Shown piece by piece: positions 52,151 to 64,000 of a DNA stretch of 64,000 nucleotides (position 1 is the stretch's first letter; every line of letters begins with the position of its first letter). The position numbers were made by a program, and so were the translations under genes. Source of the DNA: Amaranthus tricolor (taxonomy: Eukaryota > Streptophyta > Magnoliopsida > Caryophyllales > Amaranthaceae); NCBI RefSeq assembly GCF_026212465.1, contig NC_080059.1, positions 16,134,651-16,198,650 on the forward strand, read 5' to 3'. A model generated the notes under the pieces. The model worked only from the letters and a program-made list of their open reading frames with translations, searched no databases and had not been told where the DNA came from.

Positions 52151-54659
52151 AGTTTCGTGTAAAACAAACCAAGTATGAGCTACTTAATGCGCGAAAGTGT
52201 CAAAAAATAAAAACGCTTAAAATCGAAACTTAGCAGGTATTTTCTTACATATGACTATGATTTTATATTCTAACTACTTCAACACGATTATATATACCAA
52301 ATAGTGTTGCGTTCCAATTTCGTGCAAAACAAACAAAGTTTGATCTACTTTATGCGCGAAAGTGCCAAAAAATCTTAAAAACTCTTAAAATCGCAACTTA
52401 GCTAGTAATTGATAGCATAAGACTATGATTTTCAATTATAACCACTTCAACACAATAATATATACCAAATAGTGTTGTGTGCCAATTTCGTGCAAAACAA
52501 ACCAAGTTTGAGCTACTTCATGCGCGAAAGTGCCAAAAAATCTTAAAAACCCTTAAAATCGCAACTTAGCTAGTAATTTCTAACATATAACGATGATTTT
52601 CAATTATAACCACTTCAACACAATAATATACACCAAATTGTTTTTCGTTCCAATTTCGTGCAAAACAAACCAAGTTTGATCTACTTTATGCGCGAAAGTG
52701 CCAAAAAATCTTAAAAACTCTTAAAATCGCAACATAGCTAGTAATTTCAAGCATATGACTATGATTTTCAATTATAACCACTTCAACACAATAATATTTA
52801 CCAAATAGTGTTGTGTGCCAAACTTCGTGCAAAACAAACCAAGTTTGAGCTACTTTATGCGCGAAAGTGCCAAAAAATTGTTAAAAACCATTGAAATCGC
52901 AACTTAGCAAGTAATTTCTAGCATATGACTATGATTTTCAATTATAACCACTTCAACAGAATAATATATACCAAATAGTCTTATGTGCCATGTTTCGTGC
53001 AAAACAAACCAAGTTTGAGCTACTTTATGCGCGGAGTGCCAAAAAAGCTTAAAATCTTGTTAAATTGCAATTTAACATGTAAGTTTTGCCATATGAATAT
53101 GATTTTAAATTATAACAACTTCAAATCAATAATATATACCAAATAGTGTTGCGTGCCAATTTCGTGCAAAACAAACCAAGTTTGATCTACTTTATGCGCG
53201 AAAGTGCCAAAAACTCTTAAAAATCATTGAAATCGCAACTTAGCACGTAATTTCTAGCATATGACTATGATTTTCAATTATAACCACTTTAACAAAATAA
53301 TATTTACCAAATAGTGTTGTGTGCCAAGCTTCGTGCAAAACAAACCAAGTTTGAGCTACTTTATGCGCGAAAATGCCAAAAAATGTTAAAATCGCAACTT
53401 AGCTAGTAATTTCTAGCATATGACTATGATTTTCAATTATAACCACTTCAACACAATAAAATTTACCAAATAGTTATGTGTGCCAAGCTTCGTGCAAAAC
53501 AAACCAAATTTGAGCTACTTTATGCGCGAAAGTGCTAAAAAATGTTAAAAACCCTTAAAATCGCAACTTAGCTAGTAATTTCTAGCATATGACTATGATT
53601 TTCAATTATAGACACTTCAACACAATAATATATTCCAAATAGTGTTATGTGCCAAGTTTCGTGCGAAACAAACCAAGTTTGAGCTATTTTATGCGCGGAG
53701 TGCCAAAAAAGCTTAAAAACCCTTTAATTCGCAATTTAACATGTAATTTCTATCATATGAATATGATTTTCAATTATAACCACCTCAACACAATAATATA
53801 TATACCATATAGTGTTGTGTGCTAAGTTTCGTGTAAAACAAACCAAGTATGAGCTACTTAATGCGCGAAAGTGTCAAAAAATAAAAACGCTTAAAATCGA
53901 AACTTAGCAGGTATTTTCTTACATATGACTATGATTTTATATTCTAACTACTTTAACACGATTATATATACCAAATAGTGTTGCGTTCCAATTTCGTGCA
54001 AAACAAACCAAGTTTGATCTACTTTATGCGCGAAAGTGCCAAAAAAATCTTAAAAACTCTTAAAATCGCAACTTAGCTAGTAATTGATAGCATAAGACTA
54101 TGATTTTCAATTAAAACCACTTCAACACAATAATATATACCAAATAGTGTTGTGTGCCAATTTCGTGCAAAACAAACCAAGTTTGAGCTACTTCATGCGC
54201 GAAAGTGCCAAAAAATCTTAAAAACCCTTAAAATCGCAACTTAGCTAGTAATTTCTAACATATGACGATGATTTTCAATTATAACCACTTCAACACAATA
54301 ATATAAACCAAATTGTTTTTCGTTCCAATTTCGTGCAAAACAAACCAAGTTTGATCTACTTTATGCGCGAAAGTGCCAAAAAATCTTAAAAACTCTTAAA
54401 ATCGCAACATAGCTAGTAATTTCAAGCATATGACTATGATTTTCAATTATAACCACTTCAACACAATAATATTTACCAAATAGTGTTGTGTGCCAAACTT
54501 CGTGCCAAACAAACCAAGTTTGAGCTACTTTATGCGCGAATGTGCCAAAAAATTGTTAAAAACCATTGAAATCGCAACTTAGCAAGTAATTTCTAGCATA
54601 TGACTATGATTTTCAATTATAACCACTTCAACACAATAATATATACCAAATAGTGTTAT
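52151..54659 (+). repeat. Detached copy of the subarray IV HOR (~1.5 units)
   Basis: It contains the full series of family IV markers in order: CATATAACGATG, CAAATTGTTTTTCGTTCC, CAACATAGCTAG, AAAATCTTGTTAAATTGC with AAGTTTTGCC at 53081, the 10-bp-deleted monomer, and CCTTTAATTCGC. It lacks the extra-G insertions seen at 33.6-38.8 kb, so it is a cleaner reference copy of that unit. Confidence 0.83.
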
Positions 54660-57600
54660 GTGCCAAGTTTCGTGCAAAACAAACCAAGTTTAAGCTATTT
54701 TATGCGCGGAGTGCCAAAAAGGCTTAAAAACGCTTTAAATCGAATTTTAACATGTAATTTCTATCATATGACTATGATTTTCAATTATAACCACCTCAAC
54801 ACAATAATATATATATACCATATATTGTTGTGTGCCAATTTCGTGCAAAACAAACCAAGTTTGATCTACTTTATGCGCGAAAGTGCAAAAAAAAATTTAA
54901 AACCATTAAAATCGCAACTTAACACGTAATTTCTAGCATATTACTATAATTTTTGATTCAAACCACTTCTACACACAAATATATACCAAATAGTGTTGTG
55001 TGCCAAGTATCGTGCAGAACAAACCAAGTTTGAGCTACTTTATGCGCGAAAGTGTCAAAAAATCTTAAAAACCCTTAAAATCGGAACTTAGCACGTAATT
55101 TCTAGCATATGACTATGATTTTCAATTCTAACTACTTCAACACGATTATATATACCAAATAGTGTTGTGTGCCAAGTTTCGTGCAAAATAAACCATGTTA
55201 AATCTACTTTATTCGCAAAAGTGCCATAAATGCTAAAAGCCCTTAAAATCAAAACTTAGCAAGTAATTTCTAGCATATGAATATGATTTTCAATTCTAAC
55301 CACTTTAACACAAAAATATATACTAAATAGTGTTGTGTGCCAAGTTTCGTGCAAAACAAGCCTTATTTGAGCAACTTTATGCGCGAAGTGCCAAAAAAGC
55401 TCAAAAACCCTTTCAATCGCAATTTAACATGTAATTTCTAACATATGACTATGATTTTTAATTCTAACCTTTCAACACGATAATATAAACCAAATAGTGT
55501 TGGGAGCCGATTTCGTGCAAAACCAACCATGTTTGAGCTACTTTATTTACGAAAGTGTAAAAAAAGCATAAAAACCCTTAAAATCATAACTTAGCACGTA
55601 ATTTTTAGCATATCACTTTGATTTTCAATTGTAAGCACTTCAACACAATAATATATACCAAAAAGTGTTGTGTGCTAAGTTTCGTGTAAAACAAACCAAG
55701 TATGAGCTACTTAATGCGCGAAAGTGTCAAAAAATAAAAACGCTTAAAATCGAAACTTAGCAGATATTTTTCTTACATGTGACTATGATTTTATATTCTA
55801 ACGACTTCAACATGATTATATATACCAAATAGTGTTGCGTTCTAATTTCGTGCAAAACAAACCAAGTTTGATCTACTTTATGCGCGAAAGTGCCAAAAAA
55901 TCTTAAAAACTCTTAAAATCGCAACTTAGCTAGTAATTGATAGCATAAGACTATGATTTTCAATTATAACCACTTCAACACAATAATATATACCAAATAG
56001 TTTTGTGTGCCAATTTCGTGCAAAACAAACCAAGTTGCGCGAAAGTGCCAAAAAATCTTAAAAACACTTAAAATCGCAACTTAGCTAGTAATTTCTAGCA
56101 TATGACGATGATTTTCAATTATAACCACTTCAACACAATAATATATACCAAATAGTGTTATGTGCCAAGTTTCGTGCAAAACAAACCAAGTTTGAGCTAC
56201 TTTATGCGCGGAGTGCCAAAAAAGCTTAAACACCCGTTAAATCGCAATTTAACATGTAATTTTTATCATATGAATATGATTTTAAATTATAACAACTTCA
56301 ACTCAATAATATATACCAAATACTGTTGCGTGCCAATTTCATGCAAAACAAACCAAGTTTGATCTACTTTATGCGCGAAAGTGCCAAATACGCTTAAAAA
56401 CCATTGAAATTGCAAATTAGCACGTAATTTCTAGCATATGATTATGATTTTCAATTATAACCACTTCAACACAATAATATATACCACATTGTGTTGCGTT
56501 CCAATTTCGTGTAAAACAAACCAAGTTTGATCTACTTTATCCGCGAAAGTGCCAAAAAATCTTAAAAGCTCTTAAAATCGCAACTTAGCTAGTAATTTCT
56601 AGCATATGACTATGATTTTCAATTATAACCACTTCAACACAATAATATTTACCAAATAGTGTTGTGTGCCAAGCTTCGTGCGAAACAAACCAAGTTTGAG
56701 CTACTTTATGCGCGAAAGTGCCAAAAAATGTAAAAAACCCTTAAAATCGCAACTTAGCTAGTAATTTCTAGCATATGACTATGATTTTCAATTATAACCA
56801 CTTCAACACAATAATATATACCAAATAGTGTTATGTGCCTAGTTTCGTGCAAAACAAACCAAGTTTGAGCTATTTTATGCGCGGAGTGCCAAAAAAGCAT
56901 AAAAAACCTTTAAATCGCAATTTAACATGTAATTTCTATCTTATGACTATGATTTTCAATTATAACCACCTCAACACAATAATATATATACCATATCGTG
57001 TTGTGTGCCAATTTCGTGCAAAAAAAAACCAAGTTTGATCTACTTTATGCGCGAAAGTGGAAAAAAATCTTTAAAACCATTAAAATCGCAACTTAACACG
57101 TAATTTCTAGCATATGACTATAATTTTTAATTCAAACCACTTCAACACACAAATATATACCCAATAGTGTTGTGTGCCAAGTTTCGTGCGAAACAAACCA
57201 GGTTTGATATACTTTATGCGCGAAAGTGCCAAAAAATCTTTAAAACTCTTAAAATCGCAACTTAGCTAGTAATATCTAGCATATGACTATGATTTTCAAT
57301 TATAACCACTTCAACAAAATAAAATTTACCAAATAGTGTTGTGTGCCAAGCTTCGTGCAAAACAAACCAAGTTTGAGCTACTTTATGCGCGAAAATGCTA
57401 AAAAATGTTAAAATCGCAACTTAGCTAGTAATTTCTAGCATATGACTATGATTTTCAATTATAACCACTTCAACACAATAAAATTTACAAAATAGTGTTG
57501 TGTGCCAAGCTTCGTGCAAAATAAACCAAATTTGAGCTACTTTATGCGCGAAAGTGCCAAAAAATGTTAAAAAACCCTTAAAATCGCAACTTAGCTAGTA

Positions 57601-60540
57601 ATTTCTAGCATATGACTATGATTTTCAATTATAACCACTTCAACACAATAATATATTCCAAATAGTGTTATGTGCCAAGTTTCGTGCAAAACAAACCAAG
57701 TTTGAGCTATTTTATGCGCAGAGTGCCAAAAAAGCTTAAAAACCCTTTAAATCGCAATTTAACATGTAATTTATATCATATGACTATGATTTTCAATTAT
57801 AACCACCTCAACACAATAATATATATATACCATATAGTGTTGTGTGCCAATTTCGTGCAAAACAAACCAAGTTTGATCTACTTTATGCGCGAAAGTGCAA
57901 AAAAATCTTTAAAACCATTAAAATCGCAACTTAACACGTAATTTCTAGCATATGACTATAATTTTTAATTCAAACCACTTCAACACACAAATATATACCA
58001 AATAGTGTTGTGTGCCAAGTTTCATGCAGAACAAACCAAGTTTGAGCTACTTTATGCGCGAAAGTGTCAAAAAATCTTAAAAACCCTTAAAATCGCAACT
58101 TAGCACGTAATTTCTAGCATATGACTATGTTTTCAATTCTAACTACTTCAACACGATTATATATACCAAATAGTGTTGTGTGCCAAGTTTCGTGCAAAAT
58201 AAACCATGTTAAATCTACTTTATTCGCAAAAGTGCCATAAACGTTAAAAAAACCCTTAAAATCGAAACTTAGCAAGTAATTTCTAGCATATGAATATAAT
58301 TTTCAATTCTAACCACTTTAACACAAAAATATATACTAAATAGTGTTGTGTACCAAGTTTCGTGCAAAACAATCCTTGTTTGAGCAACTTTATGCGTGAA
58401 GTGCCAAAAAAGCTCAAAAACCCTTTAAATCGCAATTTAACATGTAATTTCTAACATATGACTATGATTTTTAATTCTAACCATTTCATCACGATAATAT
58501 AAACCAAATAGTGTTGGGAGCCGATTTCGTGCAAAACAAACCATGTTTGAGCTAATTTATTTACGAAAGTGTAAAAAAGCATAAAAAACCTTAAAATAAT
58601 AACTTAGCACGTAATTTCTAGCATATCACTTTGATTTTCAATTGTAAGCACTTCAACACAATAATATATACCAAATAGTGTTGTGTGCTAAGTTTCGTGT
58701 AAAACAAACCAAGTATGAGATACTTAATGCGCGAAAAGTGTCAAAAAATAAAAACGCTTAAAATCCAAACTTAGCAGGTATTTTATTACATATGACTATG
58801 ATTTTATATTCTAACTACTTCAACACGATTATATATACCAAATAGTGTTGCGTTCGAATTTCGTGCAAAACAAACCAAGTTTGATCTATTTTATGCGCGA
58901 AAGTGCCAAAAAATCTTAAAAACTCTTAAAATCGCAACTTAGCTAGTAATTGATAGCATAAGACTGATTTTCAATTATAACCACTTCAACACAATAATAT
59001 ACACCAAATAGTGTTGTGTGCCAATTTCGTGCAAAAAAAACCAAGTTTGAGCTACTTCATGCGCGAAAGTGCCAAAAAATCTTAAAAACAGTTAAAATCG
59101 CAACTTAGCTAGTAATTTCTAGCATATGACGATGATTTTCAATTATAACCACTTCAACACAATAATATATACAAAATAGTGTTATGTGCCAAGTTTCGTG
59201 CAAAACAAACCAAGTTTGAGCTACTTTATGCGCGGAGTGCCAAAAAAGCTTAAAAACCCGTTAAGTTGCAATTTAAAATGTAATTTTTATCATATGAATA
59301 TGATTTTAAATTATAACAACTTCAACTCAATAATATATAACAAATAGTGTTGCGTGCCAATTTCGTGCAAAACAAACCAAGTTTGATCTACTTTATGCAC
59401 GAAAGTGGAAAAAAATCTTTAAAACCATTAAAATCGCAACTTAACACGTAATTTCTAGCATATGACTATGATTTTCAATTATAACCACTTCAACAAAATA
59501 ATATTTACCAAATAGTGTTGTGTGCCAAGTTTCGTGCAAAACAAACCAAGTTTGAGCTACTTTATGCGCGAAAATGCCAAAAAACGTTAAAATCGCAACT
59601 TAGCTAGTAATTTCTAGCATATGACTATGATTTTCAATTATAACCACTTCAACACAATAAAATTTACTAAATAGTGTTGTGTGCCAAGCTTCGTGCAAAA
59701 CAAACCAAATTTGAGCTCCTTTATGCGCGAAAGTGCCAAAAAATGTTAAAAACCCTTAAAATCGCAACTTAGCAAGTAATTTCTAGCATATGACTATGAT
59801 TTTAAATTATAACCACTTCAACACAATAATATATTCCAAATAGTGTTATGTGCCAAGTTTCGTGCAAAACAAACCAAGTTTGAGCTATTTTATGCGCGCA
59901 GTGCCAAAAAAGCTTAAAAACCCTTTAAATAGCAATTTAACATGTAATTTCTATGATATGACTATGATTTTCAATTATAACCACCTCAACACAATAATAT
60001 ATATACCATATAGTGTTGTGTGCCAATTTCGTGCAAAACAAACCAAGTTTGATCTACTTTATGCGCGAAAGTGCAAAAAAATCTTTAAAACCATTAAAAT
60101 CGCAACTTAACACGTAATTTCTAGCATATGACTATAATTTTTGATTCAAACCACTTCAACACACAAATATATACCAAATAGGGTTGTGTGCCAAGTATCG
60201 TGCAGAACAAACCAAGTTTGAGCTACTTTATGCGCGAAAGTGTCAAAAAATCTTAAAAACCCTTAAAATCGCAACTTAGCACGTAATTTCTAGCATATGA
60301 CTATGATTTTCAATTCTAACTACTTCAACACGATTATATATACCAAATAGTGTTGTGTGCCAATTTTCGTTCAAAATAAACCATGTTAAATCGCAAAAGT
60401 TCAACACGATTATATATTCGCAAAAGTTCCAAAAATGCTAAAAAACATTTAAAATCGAAACTTAACAAGTAATTTCAAGCATATGAATATGATTTTAAAT
60501 TCTAACCACTTTAACACAAAAATATATACTAAATAGTGTT
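54660..60540 (+). repeat. Subarray V, second copy
   Basis: It matches the block starting near 39,577. The offset is 15,083 at the AAGTTTAAGC marker, 15,068 near 56.84-57.67 kb, then 12,210-12,217 after the two expansions that are absent here. It shares a missing segment in AGACTGATTTTC (46,751 and 58,961) and the doubled A in GCGAAAAGTGTC. No genes are seen. Confidence 0.82.
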
Positions 60541-63500
60541 GTGTGCCAAGTTTCGAGCAAAACAAGCCTTGTTTGAGCTACTTTAAGCGCGAAAGTGCCA
60601 AAAAAGCTTAAAAACCATTAAAATCGCAACTTAACACGTAATTTCTAGCATATGACTATGATTTTCAATTCAAACCACTTCAAAACAAAAATATATACCA
60701 AATAGTGTTGTGTGCCAAGCTTCGTGCGAAACAAACCAAGTTTGACCTACTTTATGCGCGAAGTGCCAAAAAAGTTCATAAACCCTTTAAATCGCAATTT
60801 AACATGTAATTTCTATCATATGACTATTATTTTCAATTTTAACCATTTCAACACGATTGTATAAACCAAATAGTGTTAGGTGCCAATTTCGTGCAAAACA
60901 AACCATGTTTGAGCTACTTTATTTGCGAAAGTGTCAAAAAAGCGTAAAACCTTTAAAATCGCAACTTATCACGTAATTTCTATCATATCACTTTGATTTT
61001 CAATTATAACCACTTAAACACAATAATATATACCAAATGGTATTGTGAGCCATGTTTCGTGCAAAACAAGCCAAGTTTGCGCTGCTTGATGTGCGAAAGT
61101 GCCAAAAAAGCTTAAAAACATTTAAAATCGCAACTTAACACGTTATTTTTAGCATATGACTATGATTTTAATTTCTAACAACTTCAACACAATAATATAT
61201 ACCAAATAATGTGGTGTGCCAAGTTTCGTGCAAAACAAACCAAGTTAAAGCTACTTTATGCGCATAAGTGCCAAAAATACTAAAACAACCTTTAAAATCG
61301 CAACTTAGTGAGTAATTTCTAGCATATGAATATGATTTTCAATTCTAACCACTTTAACACAAAAATATATACCAAATAGTGTTGTGTGCCAAGTTTCATG
61401 CAAAACAAGCCCTGTTTGAGCCAAAAAAGCTTAAAAACTATTAAAATCGAAACATAACACGTAATTTCTAGCATTTTACTATGATTTTTAATTCAAAACA
61501 CTTCAACACAAAAATATATAACTAATAGTGTTCTGTGCCATGTTTCGTGCAAAACAAACCAAGTTTGAGCTACTTTATGCGCGCAAGTGTCAAAAAACCT
61601 TAAAAACCCATAAAATCGCAACTAATATGTAATATCTAGCATATGACTATGATTTTAAATTATAACCACTTCAAGACAATAATATATATACCAAATAGTG
61701 TTGTGTGCCAAGTTTTGTGCAAAACAAACCAAGTTTGAGCTACTTTATGCGCGAAAGTGTCAAAAAACATGAAAAACGCTTAAAATAGAAATTTAGCAGG
61801 TATTTTCTTACATATGACTATGATTTTCAATTCTAACTACTTCAAAACGATTATATATACGAAATAGTGTTGTGTGCCAAGTTTCGTGCAAAACAAACCA
61901 AGCTAAATCTACTTTATTCGCAGAAGTGCCATAAATGCTAAAAAACCCTTAAAATCGAAACTTAGCAAGTGATTTCTAGCATATGAATATGATTTTCAAT
62001 TCTAACCACATTAACACAAAAATATATACTAAATAGTGTTGTGTGCCATGTTTCGTGCAAAACAAGCCAAGTTTGAGCTACTTTATGTGCGAAAGTGCCA
62101 AAAAAGGTTTAAAACAATTAAAATCGCAACTTAACACGTTATTTTTAGCATATGACTATGATTTTAATTTATAACAACTTCAACACAATAATATATACCA
62201 AATAATGTGGTGTGCCAAGTTTCGTGCAAAACAAACCAAGTGAAAGCTACTTTATGCGTAAAAGTGCCAACAATGCTAAAAAAAACCTTTAAAATCGCAA
62301 CTGAGCAAGTAATTTCTAGCATATGAATATAATTTTCAATGCTAACCACTTTAACACAAAAATATATACAAAATATTGTTGTCTGCCAAGTTTCGTGCAA
62401 AAAAAGCCCTGTTTGAGCTACTTTATGCGCGAAAGTGCCAAAAATCTTAAAAACCAATAAAATCGCAACTTAACATGTAACTTCTAGCATATGACTATGA
62501 TTTTTTATTCAAACCACTTCAACACACAAATATATACCAAATAGTGTTGTGTGCCAAGTTTCGTGCAAAACAAACCAAGTTTGAGCATTTTATGCGCGAA
62601 AGTGTCAAAAAACCTTAAAAACCCTTAAAATCGCAATTTAACAAGTAATTTCTAACATATGACTATGATTTTCAATTCTAACCATTTTAACACAATAATA
62701 TATATCAAATAGTGTTGTGTGAAAGTGGCAAAAAAATCTTAAAAACCCTTAAAATCGCAACTTAGCAGGTATTTTCTTGCATATGACTATGATTTTAAAT
62801 TCTAAATACTTCAACACGATTTTATATACCAAATAGTGTTGTCTGCCAAGTATCGTGCAGAACAAACCAAGTTTGAGCTACTTTATGCCCGAAAGTGTCA
62901 AAAAAATCTTTAAAACCCTTAAAATCGCAACTTAGCACGTAATTTCTAGCATATGACTATGATTTTCAATTCGAACTACTTCAACACGATTATATATACC
63001 AAATAGTGTTGTGTGCCAAGTTTCGTGCAAAATAAACCATGTTAAATCTACTTTATTCGCAAAACTTCAAAAAATGCTAAAAAACATTTAAAATCGAAAC
63101 TTAGCAAGTAATTTCTAGCATATGAATATGATTTTCAATTCTAACCACTTTAACACAAAAATATATACTAAATAGTGTTGTGTGCCATGTTTCGAGCAAA
63201 ACAAGCCTTGTTTGAGCTACTTTAAGCGCGAAAGTGCCAAAAAAGCTTAAAAACCATTAAAATCGCAACTTAACACGTAATTTCTAGCATATGACTATGA
63301 TTTTCAATTCAAACCACTTCAAAACAAAAATATATACCAAATAGTGTTGTGTGCCAAGCTTCGTGCGAAACAAACCAAGTTTGACCTACTTTATGTGCGA
63401 AGTGCCAAAAAAGCTCAAAAACCCTTTAAATCGCAATTTAACATGTAATTTCTATCATATGACTATTATTTTCAATTTTAACCATTTCAACACGATTGTA

Positions 63501-63735
63501 TAAACCAAATAGTGTTAGGTGCCAATTTCGTGTAAAACAAACCATGTTTGAGCTACTTTATTTGCGAAAGTGTCAAAAAAGCGTAAAACCTTTAAAATCG
63601 CAACTTATCACGTAATTTCTATCATATCACTTTGATTTTCAATTATAACCACTTAAACAAAATAATATATACCAAATGGTATTGTGAGCCATGTTTCGTG
63701 CAAAACAAGCCAAGTTTGAGCTGCTTGATGTGCGA
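60541..63735 (+). repeat. Subarray VI, second copy, running into the assembly gap
   Basis: It parallels 48.3-50.3 kb. From about 62,830 a further partial repeat begins at an offset of about 2,639 bp (TTTGACCTACTTTATG at about 60,742 and 63,381). The tract ends in the middle of a monomer at the N run. A frame of 97 codons on the minus strand at 62164-62457 crosses two monomers and is not a gene. Confidence 0.8.
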
Positions 63736-63835
63736 NNNNNNNNNNNNNNNNNNNNNNNNNNNNNNNNNNNNNNNNNNNNNNNNNNNNNNNNNNNNNNNNN
63801 NNNNNNNNNNNNNNNNNNNNNNNNNNNNNNNNNNN
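63736..63835. other. Assembly gap, 100 N
   Basis: There are exactly 100 consecutive N, the conventional placeholder for a scaffold join of unknown size. Repeat type and orientation both change across it. Confidence 0.98.
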
Positions 63836-64000
63836 TGCACGAAACTTGGCACACAACACTATTTGGTATATATTTTTTTGTTGAAGTGGTTTGAATTGAA
63901 AAAAATAGTTATATGCTAGAAATTACGTGTTAAGTTGCAATTTCAATGGTTTTTAACCTTTTTAGGCACTTTCGCGCATAAAGTAGCTCAAACAGGGCTT
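63836..64000 (-). repeat. Inverted family I (B-type) monomer after the gap
   Basis: Read on the minus strand, these 165 bases begin AAGCCCTGTTTGAGCTAC and carry the B-type markers AAGTGCCTAAAAAGG and CATATAACTATTTTTTTC. By eye the reverse complement is identical to 1317-1481, including both seven-base homopolymers. It is the only minus-oriented monomer in the window and belongs to the family at the far left end, not to the diverged family just before the gap. Confidence 0.93.

Larger units (their letters stand above)
1..63735 (+). repeat. Tandem satellite array, ~168-bp monomer, single orientation
   Basis: The whole tract is head-to-tail copies of one AT-rich monomer. Spacing between successive GAGCTAC boxes is 167-169 bp where I counted it (for example 4106, 4274, 4443 and 4610). 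Landmarks in order within a monomer are GAGCTACTTTATGCGCGAA, an A-rich stretch with CTTAAAA, AATCGCAA, GTAATTTCTAGCATATGAC, a T-rich ATTTTCAATT stretch, CCACTTCAACAC, ATATATACCAAATAGTG and GTGCCAAGTTTCGTGC. CATATG (NdeI) and GCGC (HhaI) recur in most monomers, so genomic digests should give 168-bp ladders. No unique sequence interrupts the array. The size is typical of centromeric satellites that wrap one nucleosome, but centromere function is inferred and not shown by the sequence. Stop codons occur in all frames of every monomer or monomer pair. Confidence 0.97.

Noticed and set aside
8504..60110. Recurrent plus-strand open frames of 66-95 codons (for example 8504, 10182, 15238, 23131, 29016, 47633, 59850) with near-identical products
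   Set aside because: They are the satellite monomer translated across about 1.5 repeats. Many begin at GTG only, the same monomer motif is read in two different frames within one product because the monomer is not a multiple of three in phase, and indels shift them freely. There is no sign of codon selection, signal or domain.
32923..62457. Minus-strand open frames at 32923-33129, 36619-36828 and 62164-62457
   Set aside because: They are the reverse translation of ordinary monomers with chance absence of stops; nothing distinguishes them from neighbouring copies.
1..63735. TATA-like and AATAAA-like motifs in every monomer
   Set aside because: They are a by-product of AT-rich repeated sequence, present hundreds of times, and nothing indicates real promoters or polyadenylation sites.
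1..63735. Telomeric, rDNA, tRNA or retrotransposon sequence
   Set aside because: I saw no TTTAGGG/TTAGGG runs, no rRNA or tRNA-like unique segments, and no long terminal repeats or reverse-transcriptase coding regions anywhere in the window.
63632..63919. Open frames on both strands running through the N gap
   Set aside because: They are kept open only by undetermined codons and join two unrelated, oppositely oriented repeat ends.
1..64000. Assignment to a named satellite (for example Arabidopsis 178-bp or mammalian alpha satellite)
   Set aside because: Length is similar, but I do not recognise the monomer sequence as any family I know. A database search with one monomer would be decisive.

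Overview
The window is one uninterrupted tract of AT-rich (roughly 70 percent A+T) tandem satellite DNA with a monomer of about 168 bp. It runs from base 1 to the edge of a 100-base N gap (63,736-63,835), and one inverted monomer follows the gap. I find no protein-coding gene, RNA gene, transposable element, telomeric repeat or CRISPR array. A monomer length close to nucleosome size, kilobase-scale higher-order repeats (HORs) and the absence of unique sequence point to a eukaryotic nuclear genome, and to centromeric or other constitutive heterochromatin in a long-read assembly. I cannot name the species. A plant fits well, but animals carry similar satellites and I do not recognise this monomer.

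Layout. (I) 1-8,308: a very homogeneous array of 587-bp units. Each unit is three full monomers plus an 83-bp fragment. Two 842-bp five-monomer units look like the parent form. (II) 8,374-~13,310: more diverged monomers, with a 16-monomer (2,691 bp) tandem duplication whose breakpoint lies beside a small island of family I monomers. (III) ~13,311-31,576: HORs of nominally 13 monomers (about 2,185 bp), with 8-, 10- and 12-monomer variants and 1.6-3.7 kb segments copied at distances of 7.9, 9.4 and 13.8 kb. (IV) 31,577-~39,590: a 10-monomer HOR (about 1,680 bp) in about five head-to-tail copies. It shares about 1.1 kb with a segment at ~18,950-20,060. (V/VI) ~39,590-63,735: a mosaic. The block 39.6-49.7 kb is repeated at 54.7-62.0 kb. 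A bridge (50.6-54.7 kb) holds another copy of family IV. The most diverged monomers lie at 48.3-50.6 and 60.5-63.7 kb.

All recognisable monomers up to the gap share one orientation. The 165 bp after the gap are reverse-oriented and, by eye, identical in reverse complement to a family I monomer at 1,317-1,481. The gap is therefore either a real inversion boundary or a wrongly oriented contig join. Nested duplications, truncated monomers and hybrid junctions record repeated unequal exchange or replication-based amplification. Nothing here looks like a gene system. The points of interest are the HOR architecture, the amplification history and local assembly quality. All coordinates and period lengths were counted by hand; block edges marked '~' may be off by tens of bases.
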